A stretch of 5,170 bases of DNA from assembly GCA_021641225.1 (NCBI GenBank), contig JAJWXI010000128.1, positions 1 to 5,170 of the forward strand, written 5' to 3'. The notes beneath the pieces were generated by a model. That model was not told the origin of the DNA, did no database searches, and saw nothing but the letters and a program-made list of their open reading frames with translations. Below are positions 1 to 5,170 of this stretch, one piece after another; position 1 is the stretch's first letter; the number at the start of each line of letters is the position of its first letter. The position numbers and the translations under genes are program-made. This stretch comes from Collinsella aerofaciens (lineage in GTDB: Bacteria > Actinomycetota > Coriobacteriia > Coriobacteriales > Coriobacteriaceae).

Positions 1-960
1 GCCCTGGGCGATCCGGTCGTTATGGCGGCGACGGCCACCGCGACGGCTCCGGTCGTGGCCGAGCTCGCCCGCGTGCTGCCGATTACCCGCACAGTGGTCG
101 ACGAGACGGTGCGCGAGAACCTGCAGCTCGAGGACGACCGCGACCTTGCGAGCCGCGAGAACCGTTTGGTGTCGATCGTGGCGACGGGGGAGAAGACCGT
201 CATTTACGTCAATTCGCGCGACCAGTCCGTGGCGCTCGCCAAGACGTTGCGCAAGCGTGTGCCCGATTACGCAACCCATATCGCGTTCTATAACGCGGGG
301 CTTGCGCGCTCCGATCGCCGCCGCGTGGAGGAAGCATTCCGAGACGGAAGCCTCAGCTGCATCGTTTCGACCTCCGCCTTTGGCGAGGGTGTCAATTTGC
401 CCGATATCCGCCATGTCGTGCTGTACCACATGCCGTTTGGCGCCATTGAGTTCAACCAGATGAGCGGGCGTGCCGGTCGTGACGGACAGCCCGCCGTGAT
501 CCACCTGCTCTATTCGTCGCGCGACGCCCGCATCAACGAGCGCCTGCTCGACTGCTACGCACCCGAGCGCGACGAACTCGTCACACTCTATCGCGCGCTG
601 CAGACCATGTGGCGCTCCAACCGCGGTAAGACCGGGGATGATTCATTCTGCGCAAGCGATATCGACATCGCGCAGATGTGCCTTGCCATCGATGCCCGCA
701 CCCCGGTCGACGAACGTTCGGTGGCAAGCGGCCTGGGAATCTTCGAAGAGCTTGGTTTCTGCCGCGTTTCGGGGCTTGGCGACACGCGCCGCATCGTGAT
801 GGCCGAAAACCCCGGCCGCGTGCAATTGAGCAGGTCAATTCGCTATTTGGAGGGCTTGCGCTCGCGCATGGAGTTCTCGGCTTTCCGGAGTTGGGCGCTC
901 GATTCGTGCGCATCTGATATGCTAGCCAAAGTTAACCGCCCGATCGTACCGCGGGCCTAG
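1..960 (+). CDS. recJ: Superfamily 2 DNA helicase C-terminal part, probably the helicase half of a RecJ exonuclease-helicase fusion (5' truncated)
   Basis: The frame is open from base 1 and ends at TAG 958-960, giving the last 319 residues of a longer protein. The ATG at 22 lies inside helicase motif III (an ATAT-type element, residues 8-14) and is not a real start. The rest is a RecA-like domain 2: motif IV around residues 65-71 (TVIYVNS), YNAGL at 97-101, motif V at 121-132 (IVSTSAFGEGVN) and motif VI at 153-164 (QMSGRAGRDGQP), whose arginines normally contact ATP. This is a RecQ/DEAD-like ATP-dependent helicase layout. After motif VI, about 150 residues look like a winged-helix region and a tail ending in NRPIVPRA. 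From memory, such tails occur in long RecJ proteins of Coriobacteriia that carry a helicase after the 5'-3' single-strand exonuclease. Position directly before relA supports recJ, since recJ sits near relA in many Gram-positives. The exonuclease motifs lie outside the window, so helicase is sure and RecJ is inferred. A stand-alone RecQ-like helicase is the alternative. Confidence 0.8.
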   Translation, partial: ALGDPVVMAATATATAPVVAELARVLPITRTVVDETVRENLQLEDDRDLASRENRLVSIVATGEKTVIYVNSRDQSVALAKTLRKRVPDYATHIAFYNAGLARSDRRRVEEAFRDGSLSCIVSTSAFGEGVNLPDIRHVVLYHMPFGAIEFNQMSGRAGRDGQPAVIHLLYSSRDARINERLLDCYAPERDELVTLYRALQTMWRSNRGKTGDDSFCASDIDIAQMCLAIDARTPVDERSVASGLGIFEELGFCRVSGLGDTRRIVMAENPGRVQLSRSIRYLEGLRSRMEFSAFRSWALDSCASDMLAKVNRPIVPRA

Positions 961-963
961 GGG

Positions 964-970
964 AAGGGGA
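964..970 (+). promoter_or_regulatory. Shine-Dalgarno site of relA
   Basis: The purine run AAGGGGA ends five bases before the ATG at 976. This supports 976 as the start over the in-frame ATG at 1030, whose nearest GGAG-like run touches the start codon. The site lies in the 15-base gap after the helicase stop, and I see no convincing promoter there, so relA is probably translated from a shared transcript. Confidence 0.6.
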
Positions 971-975
971 CCTCG

Positions 976-3336
976 ATGGATGCCGCAGCCCGTACCGCCC
1001 ATGATTCCACCCTCCAGCCGTTCTCGGAGATGGAGCACTATAAGCATGCCGATGAGCTGCCGCCCGAGATTATGGCGGACAGCTACGACAAACTGGAGCG
1101 CCTGTGCCTCAAATATATGAATGAGGACGACTTTTCTAAGGTGGAGCAGGCCTATTGCTTTGCTGCCGAGAAGCACTGCAACCAAAAGCGCCGCTCGGGT
1201 GAGATGTACATCAACCATCCCGTCGAGGTGGCCATCATTTTGGCCGATCTCAAGATGGACTGTGACGTGGTGTGCGCCGCGCTGCTGCACGATACCGTCG
1301 AGGATACCGAGACCTCGCTTGCCGATGTTTCCGGCCTGTTTGGCGATACGGTGGCCGAGCTCGTCGATGGCGTGACCAAGCTCACCAACATCGAAGTCGA
1401 CAGCATGGACGAGAAGCAGGCCCTCACGCTGCGCAAGATGTTCCTCGCCATGTCCAAGGACATCCGCGTCATTATCGTTAAGCTTGCCGATCGTCTGCAC
1501 AACATGCGCACCCTTGCCGCTCTGCGTGAGGACCGTCGCCTGTTTAAGGCTCGCGAGACCATGGACGTGTACGCGCCCCTGGCCGACCGTCTGGGCATGA
1601 GCTCCATTAAATGGGAGCTCGAGGACCTGTCCTTCTTCTACCTGGAGCCCGATGCCTACCAGCGCATCGCACGCATGGTGGCGGAGTCGCGCGAGGTCCG
1701 TGAGCGCTATCTGGCCGAGACCATCAAGACGCTCACCGACGAGCTCAACCGTATTGGCCTGGAAGACTTCCAGATCAACGGCCGTTCCAAGCACTATTGG
1801 TCCATCTACCAAAAGATGAAGCGCAAGGGCAAGGAATTCTCCGAGATCTACGACCTGGTGGCACTGCGCGTCATCACGCATTCGGTGCGCGATTGCTACT
1901 CCACGCTCGGCGCGGTGCACACGCTGTGGCACCCCATGCCCGGCCGCTTTAAAGACTATATCGCCATGCCCAAGGTCAATAACTACCAGTCGCTCCACAC
2001 GACGGTCATCGGCCCCACGGCTCGCCCGCTCGAGATTCAGATTCGAACCTACGAGATGCATGAGCAGGCCGAGTACGGCATTGCCGCCCACTGGCTATAT
2101 AAGAAGTCGGGCGGATCGTCTGCCTCCAAGACCAACGATGCGCAGCGTCTGGACGACCAGATTAACTGGCTCAAACATTCGCTCGATTGGGCTGCGTCTG
2201 ATGAGATTACCGACGCCAAGGAATACCTGCATTCGCTGAAGGTCGACCTCTTCGATCAGGAGATCTTTGTCTTTACGCCCAAGGGCGAGGTCATGGCGCT
2301 TCGTGCCGGCTCCACGCCGCTCGACTTTGCCTACGCCGTTCACACCGAGGTGGGAAACCATTGCGTCGGCGCCAAAATCAACGGTGCGGTGGCTCCGCTC
2401 ACGCACGAGATTAAGACGGGTGACCGTGTCGAGATTCTGACTAACAAGAGTTCCAAGCCGTCGCGTGATTGGCTCAAGATCGTTAAGACACCTTCCGCCA
2501 AGTCAAAGATCCGCCGCTATTTTGCCGCTGCGACCAAGGACGACGACGCTGCTGCCGGTCGCGATATGCTGTCCAAGGACCTGCGTAAGCGTGGCTATGG
2601 CATTTCTACGCCGCGTTCGACGCGTGCGCTCAACGCCGTGGCGGAGCAGTTTAACTTCAAGCAGCTCGAGGACCTGTTTGCCGCCGTCGGCGCCGGCAAG
2701 GTTGCCCCGCGCGCTGTGGGCAATAAGGTCGAGCAAATCTTGGACCCCAAGCCCGAGGAACAGCTCACCAAGGCCGAGGCTATCGCCGAGGTCGTGAAGC
2801 AGCCTGCTCGCGGCTCCAACCGCAAGCCGCAAAAGCGCGGCAAGAGCGCCAGTAACGGCATTATCGTCAAGGGCGAGAGCAACAGCGGCCTGCTGGTCCG
2901 TCTGGCTCATTGCTGCAACCCCGTGACGGGCGACGACATCGTCGGCTTTATCACGCGCGGTCGTGGCGTTTCGGTACATCGCGCCAACTGCCCCAACGTC
3001 AAGGGTCTTATGGAACATCCCGAGCGCATGATCGATGTGGAGTGGGACGGCGCTGCCGACACCCTCTTCCAGGTCGAGATCGTGGTCGAGTGCCTGGACC
3101 GCATGGGCCTGCTCAAGGATGTCACCATTGCCATTGGCGATGCGGGCGGCAATATCCTTTCTGCCGCCACGTCGACCAACCGCGAGGGTATTGCAACCCT
3201 GCGCTTTATGGTCGAGATCTCGGACGCGAGTGGTCTGGATCCGCTGCTGGCTTCCATCAGCAGTGTCGATTCGGTCTACGACGCTCGCCGTCTTATGCCC
3301 GGCGAAGGCGGAGCTCAGCTCAAGCGCCGTGTGTAG
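976..3336 (+). CDS. relA: Bifunctional (p)ppGpp synthetase/hydrolase, long RelA/SpoT homologue (Rel/RSH)
   Basis: This 786-residue cytosolic enzyme makes and degrades the alarmone (p)ppGpp, transferring pyrophosphate from ATP to GDP or GTP and hydrolysing the product. The domain order is the full long-RSH one. The HD hydrolase (about 55-205) keeps its metal ligands H81, H105, D106 and D172, plus E109-D110 and N176, spaced as in the Streptococcus enzyme. The synthetase (about 260-375) has GRSKHYWSIYQKM at 269-281, D293, the RFKD loop at 324-327, YQSLHTT at 337-343 and catalytic E353. RFKD is the RXKD form typical of bifunctional enzymes, as opposed to EXDD of synthetase-only RelA. A TGS domain (about 427-490, with H456) is followed by a helical stretch, a charged linker near 591-627, a zinc-finger-like region (C646-C647, H668, C672) and a C-terminal ACT/RRM domain (about 698-773). 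Length fits the family (about 730-800), and nothing catalytic is missing. It starts 15 bases after the helicase gene, so an operon is likely. Also called rel or rsh. Confidence 0.97.
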   Translation: MDAAARTAHDSTLQPFSEMEHYKHADELPPEIMADSYDKLERLCLKYMNEDDFSKVEQAYCFAAEKHCNQKRRSGEMYINHPVEVAIILADLKMDCDVVCAALLHDTVEDTETSLADVSGLFGDTVAELVDGVTKLTNIEVDSMDEKQALTLRKMFLAMSKDIRVIIVKLADRLHNMRTLAALREDRRLFKARETMDVYAPLADRLGMSSIKWELEDLSFFYLEPDAYQRIARMVAESREVRERYLAETIKTLTDELNRIGLEDFQINGRSKHYWSIYQKMKRKGKEFSEIYDLVALRVITHSVRDCYSTLGAVHTLWHPMPGRFKDYIAMPKVNNYQSLHTTVIGPTARPLEIQIRTYEMHEQAEYGIAAHWLYKKSGGSSASKTNDAQRLDDQINWLKHSLDWAASDEITDAKEYLHSLKVDLFDQEIFVFTPKGEVMALRAGSTPLDFAYAVHTEVGNHCVGAKINGAVAPLTHEIKTGDRVEILTNKSSKPSRDWLKIVKTPSAKSKIRRYFAAATKDDDAAAGRDMLSKDLRKRGYGISTPRSTRALNAVAEQFNFKQLEDLFAAVGAGKVAPRAVGNKVEQILDPKPEEQLTKAEAIAEVVKQPARGSNRKPQKRGKSASNGIIVKGESNSGLLVRLAHCCNPVTGDDIVGFITRGRGVSVHRANCPNVKGLMEHPERMIDVEWDGAADTLFQVEIVVECLDRMGLLKDVTIAIGDAGGNILSAATSTNREGIATLRFMVEISDASGLDPLLASISSVDSVYDARRLMPGEGGAQLKRRV

Positions 3337-3369
3337 GTGCGAGAGCCTCTCAGCATCATAGATATTGGT

Positions 3370-3407
3370 TACGTTCGAGGCATCGTTTGGTGCCTCGAAC
3401 GTATTTT
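3370..3407 (+). terminator. Perfect 13-bp hairpin with a short T-run, a possible intrinsic terminator or attenuator between relA and the hydrolase gene
   Basis: The arms TACGTTCGAGGCA (3370-3382) and TGCCTCGAACGTA (3391-3403) are exact reverse complements around an 8-base loop (TCGTTTGG). TTTT follows at 3404-3407, then AG and the Shine-Dalgarno of the next gene. The shape is that of a rho-independent terminator, but the T-run is short, and the downstream gene has no convincing promoter between the hairpin and its start. Partial termination, a processing or 3'-end stabilising hairpin, or a protein-binding operator on DNA are all possible. Confidence 0.6.
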
Positions 3408-3409
3408 AG

Positions 3410-3417
3410 AAGGAGGG
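3410..3417 (+). promoter_or_regulatory. Strong Shine-Dalgarno that decides the start of the MBL hydrolase
   Basis: AAGGAGGG is a near-perfect match to the 16S anti-Shine-Dalgarno. Two in-frame ATGs follow. The first, at 3419, is only one base after this run, which is too close for normal initiation. The second, at 3425, is seven bases away, the usual distance. The ATG at 3425 is therefore preferred. Confidence 0.8.
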
Positions 3418-3424
3418 TATGCGC

Positions 3425-4108
3425 ATGGGCGATATGACTTTGGACCTGACACCCCGAGGTGCGGCTTCGATTGAGGCGCTCGTCAACGGCCCCATTCAGA
3501 CCAACAGTTACGCCGTGATTTCGAATGACGAGTGCTTAATCGTCGATCCGGCGTGGGAGGGCGAGTGTCTTGTGGAGCATATCCGCACCGCGCATCCTGA
3601 GGTGCGCGTACTCGGCTCTGTCTGCACGCACGGTCATGCCGACCATGTTGGCGGGGTTGCCGGGGTTCGAGCTGTCGTTGGCGACAGCGCGCTATATGAG
3701 TTGTGCGCTAAGGACGTGACGGTACCTCGCGCAAATATCGAGGAGCAGCGCGCCATGTGGGGTATCGAGACACCCGATCCGGGTGAGCCGACGCGTTTGC
3801 TTGCCGAGGGCGATACAATCGAGGTGGGCGACGTCTGCCTGCAGGTGATCGAGACGCCGGGGCATACGCCGGGCGGCATCGTCCTGTTCGCCGCGACCGA
3901 GCGGGGGAACATCGCCTTTGTGGGCGACACGCTTTTCCCGGGCAGCCACGGTCGTACCGATCTTTCCGGCGGTGACGAGGCGGCGATTATGCGCTCGCTC
4001 TCCAAACTTGCCAAGATGCTTCCGCCCGATACCGTTTGCTTGACGGGCCATGGCGATTCGACCACGATGGCGCGCGAACTTATGCAGAACCCGTTTATGC
4101 AGATGTAG
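3425..4108 (+). CDS. Metallo-beta-lactamase-fold hydrolase, glyoxalase II-like (YcbL type)
   Basis: The protein is a 227-residue single-domain soluble enzyme of the metallo-beta-lactamase superfamily. Numbering from the ATG at 3425, the metal-binding motif HGHADH is at 69-74 (H69, H71, D73, H74). It is followed by H147 in ETPGHTPGG, the bridging D168 in VGDTLFPGSHGRTD, and H209 in LTGHGDST. Together these complete a two-metal site. The short length and the GRTDLSGGD stretch after the aspartate match small glyoxalase II-like proteins of the YcbL kind, which lack the long C-terminal substrate domain of classical hydroxyacylglutathione hydrolase. A thioester substrate is likely from family knowledge, but the true substrate is not visible. 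I see no signal peptide or membrane segment. An alternative ATG at 3419 would add two residues but is too close to the ribosome site. The gene follows relA, as MBL genes do in many Gram-positive recJ-relA neighbourhoods. The hairpin just upstream may limit read-through from relA. Confidence 0.92.
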   Translation: MGDMTLDLTPRGAASIEALVNGPIQTNSYAVISNDECLIVDPAWEGECLVEHIRTAHPEVRVLGSVCTHGHADHVGGVAGVRAVVGDSALYELCAKDVTVPRANIEEQRAMWGIETPDPGEPTRLLAEGDTIEVGDVCLQVIETPGHTPGGIVLFAATERGNIAFVGDTLFPGSHGRTDLSGGDEAAIMRSLSKLAKMLPPDTVCLTGHGDSTTMARELMQNPFMQM

Positions 4109-4189
4109 GCTCGAAGCCGTCGTCCGAACCACGAAGACCGCTCAATCGTCAAGCTATTTTCCCCAGTGGGTCGATTCTGTGGGGCAAAC

Positions 4190-4204
4190 GGTCAAAATTT
4201 GTCC
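4190..4204. repeat. Imperfect palindrome upstream of fba
   Basis: GGTCAAAATTTGTCC reads as two 7-base arms around a central A, with six of seven positions paired. It is AT-rich in its core, unlike the surrounding genes, and lies about 50 bases upstream of the candidate fba -10 element. An activator or repressor site is possible. It could also be chance. Confidence 0.25.
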
Positions 4205-4216
4205 AATCGGATGGTA

Positions 4217-4237
4217 TTCGTGAACAAACGAACGTTT
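4217..4237. repeat. Overlapping short dyads just upstream of the fba promoter
   Basis: TTCGT (4217-4221) and ACGAA (4228-4232) are inverted around six bases. AAACG (4226-4230) and CGTTT (4233-4237) are inverted around two bases. Both overlap the place where a -35 element would lie. This could be an operator, but the arms are only five bases long. Confidence 0.25.
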
Positions 4238-4253
4238 ATGCTCGGGTATGTCG

Positions 4254-4262
4254 TGGTAAAAT
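4254..4262 (+). promoter_or_regulatory. Candidate sigma-A-type extended -10 promoter for fba
   Basis: TGGTAAAAT is a TGn extended -10 followed by a hexamer matching TATAAT at five of six positions. There is no good -35: the best at 16-18 bp spacing is a weak TTTATG at 4235-4240. An extended -10 can compensate for this. Transcription would begin near 4269 and give a leader of about 30-35 bases carrying the fba ribosome site. Confidence 0.5.
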
Positions 4263-4288
4263 CTCAGGCGTTATCGGAGCAACCTTAC

Positions 4289-4295
4289 AGGAGGT
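4289..4295 (+). promoter_or_regulatory. Strong Shine-Dalgarno of fba
   Basis: AGGAGGT lies seven bases before the ATG at 4303. This fixes the fba start, even though the same frame stays open upstream back into the hydrolase gene. Confidence 0.85.
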
Positions 4296-4302
4296 TTCTT
4301 TT

Positions 4303-5169
4303 ATGCTCGTCAACGCAGCAGACATGCTCAAGAAGGCCGAGGCCGGCAAGTACGGTCTCGGTGCCTTCAACACCAACAACCTCGAGTGGACCCTGGCTAT
4401 TCTCCAGGCCGCCGAGGAGGCCAAGTCTCCGCTGATCCTTCAGTGCACCGCTGGTGCCGCTAAGTGGATGGGCGGTTTCAAGGTCTGCGCCGACATGGTC
4501 AAGGCTGCCGTCGAGGCCACGGGCGTTACCGTTCCCGTCGCCCTTCACCTCGATCACGGTTCTTACGAGGACTGCTTCAAGTGCATCGAGGCCGGCTTCA
4601 CGTCCATCATGTATGACGGCTCTCACGAGGAGACCTTCCAGCTTAACCTCGACCGCACCAAGGAGCTCGTTGAGCTTGCCCACTCCAAGGGCATGTCCAT
4701 CGAGGCCGAGGTCGGCGGCATCGGCGGCACCGAGGACGGCGTGACCTCCAGCGGCGAGCTCGCTGATCCTGCTGAGTGCAAGCAGATTGCTGACCTGGGC
4801 GTCGACTTCCTCGCCTGCGGTATCGGCAACATCCACGGCGTGTACCCTGCCGACTGGGCTGGCCTTTCCTTCGAGCGCCTGGGCGAGATTAAGGCTCAGA
4901 CCGGCGACCTGCCCCTCGTCCTGCACGGTGGCACCGGCATCCCCGAGGATCAGATCAAGAAGGCCATCTCCCTGGGTATCTCCAAGATCAACGTCAACAC
5001 CGACCTGCAGCTCGTCTTCGCCAAGGGCGTCCGCGAGTACATCGAGGCTGGCAAGGATCAGCAGGGCAAGGGCTTTGACCCCCGCAAGCTCCTCAAGCCT
5101 GGTCGCGACAACATCGTTGCCCGCACCAAGGAGCTCATGGAGGAGTTTGGCTCCGTCAACAAGGCGTAA
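4303..5169 (+). CDS. fba: Class II (zinc) fructose-1,6-bisphosphate aldolase
   Basis: This 288-residue cytosolic enzyme reversibly splits fructose 1,6-bisphosphate into dihydroxyacetone phosphate and glyceraldehyde 3-phosphate. The TIM-barrel landmarks are GAFNTNNLEW at 20-29, LHLDHGS at 81-87 with catalytic D84 and zinc ligand H85, YDGSH at 104-108, EAEVGGIGG at 134-142 with E136, zinc ligand H178 in GNIHGVY, H208 in LVLHGGTGIP, and INVNTD at 229-234 for phosphate binding. Length and the ending EEFGSVNKA match the short Bacillus FbaA-type group (about 285 residues), not the ~345-residue E. coli or mycobacterial type. Tagatose-bisphosphate aldolase (GatY/KbaY) is a close relative, but GGTGIP and NVNT favour fructose bisphosphate. 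The GNIHG variant around H178 is slightly unusual against the common G(T/S)(V/A)HG. All lysines are AAG and all glutamates GAG, a codon bias stronger than in the upstream genes and typical of high expression. It probably has its own promoter. Confidence 0.95.
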   Translation: MLVNAADMLKKAEAGKYGLGAFNTNNLEWTLAILQAAEEAKSPLILQCTAGAAKWMGGFKVCADMVKAAVEATGVTVPVALHLDHGSYEDCFKCIEAGFTSIMYDGSHEETFQLNLDRTKELVELAHSKGMSIEAEVGGIGGTEDGVTSSGELADPAECKQIADLGVDFLACGIGNIHGVYPADWAGLSFERLGEIKAQTGDLPLVLHGGTGIPEDQIKKAISLGISKINVNTDLQLVFAKGVREYIEAGKDQQGKGFDPRKLLKPGRDNIVARTKELMEEFGSVNKA

Positions 5170-5170
5170 G

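Noticed and set aside
915..923. TGATATGCT as an extended -10 promoter for relA inside the helicase gene
   Set aside because: The hexamer matches only four of six positions and no -35 lies at a workable distance. TTGGGC at 891-896 is too far upstream.
922..2091. Long open frame of 389 codons on the - strand inside relA
   Set aside because: It is antisense to clearly conserved RSH domains, has no recognisable motif, and is the kind of shadow frame produced by G/C-rich third positions.
3370..3403. The GTTCGAG/CTCGAAC arms as a LexA box or tRNA T-arm
   Set aside because: The spacing (GTTCGAGGCA-N8-TGCCTCGAAC) does not match the Gram-positive LexA box, in which GAAC and GTTC are four bases apart, and no tRNA cloverleaf can be drawn around it.
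2910..3437. Overlapping + strand open frame across the 3' end of relA
   Set aside because: It is an out-of-frame reading of the zinc-finger and ACT coding region, with arginine-rich low-complexity translation and no family features.
4108..4118. GGCT-CGA-AGCC mini-hairpin at the MBL stop codon
   Set aside because: A four-base stem with no T-run is too weak to call a terminator.
4161..4184. CCCCA/TGGGG hairpin after the MBL gene as a terminator
   Set aside because: The stem has only five pairs around a 14-base loop, and no T-run follows it.
4036..4302. 89-codon upstream extension of the fba frame, overlapping the end of the MBL gene
   Set aside because: The extension has no aldolase character. 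A strong Shine-Dalgarno sits seven bases before the ATG at 4303, and the protein from there matches the family's usual N-terminus and length.
1..5170. A novel defence, mobile or biosynthetic system
   Set aside because: All coding space is taken by recognisable core genes with coherent composition. There are no terminal repeats, integrase or transposase motifs, CRISPR repeats or foreign-looking islands.

Overview
The window carries four genes, all on the + strand and tightly packed. They are the 3' end of a superfamily 2 helicase-type gene (probably the C-terminal half of a RecJ exonuclease-helicase fusion), a complete bifunctional (p)ppGpp synthetase/hydrolase (Rel/RSH), a small metallo-beta-lactamase-fold hydrolase of the glyoxalase II-like group, and a complete class II fructose-bisphosphate aldolase.

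The DNA is GC-rich, with strong G/C preference at third codon positions. Two of the three complete genes have strong AGGAGG-type Shine-Dalgarno sites. The RSH and aldolase sequences are of Gram-positive type, and the overall picture fits an actinobacterium of the class Coriobacteriia, with Collinsella as my best guess. That is recognition from memory of sequence style, not a search result.

Layout: bases 1-960 hold the helicase C-terminus, which is open from base 1 and so truncated by the window edge. After a 15-base gap comes relA (976-3336), probably co-transcribed with the helicase gene. The 88-base gap 3337-3424 (to the preferred start) holds a perfect 13-bp hairpin followed by TTTT, which ends two bases before the Shine-Dalgarno of the hydrolase gene (3425-4108). 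The 194-base gap 4109-4302 is the only real intergenic region. It holds two small dyads, a plausible extended -10 promoter and a strong ribosome site for the aldolase gene fba (4303-5169). The window ends one base after the fba stop.

The first three genes resemble the conserved Gram-positive recJ-(apt)-relA-(dtd)-MBL neighbourhood with apt and dtd absent: DNA repair, stringent-response alarmone control and a small thioester-type hydrolase. The aldolase looks like a separate, strongly expressed glycolytic/gluconeogenic transcription unit. I found no mobile element, CRISPR array, tRNA, rRNA or clear new system. This is mainly a housekeeping region, and the points worth a second look are the helicase fusion, the intra-operon hairpin and the fba control region.
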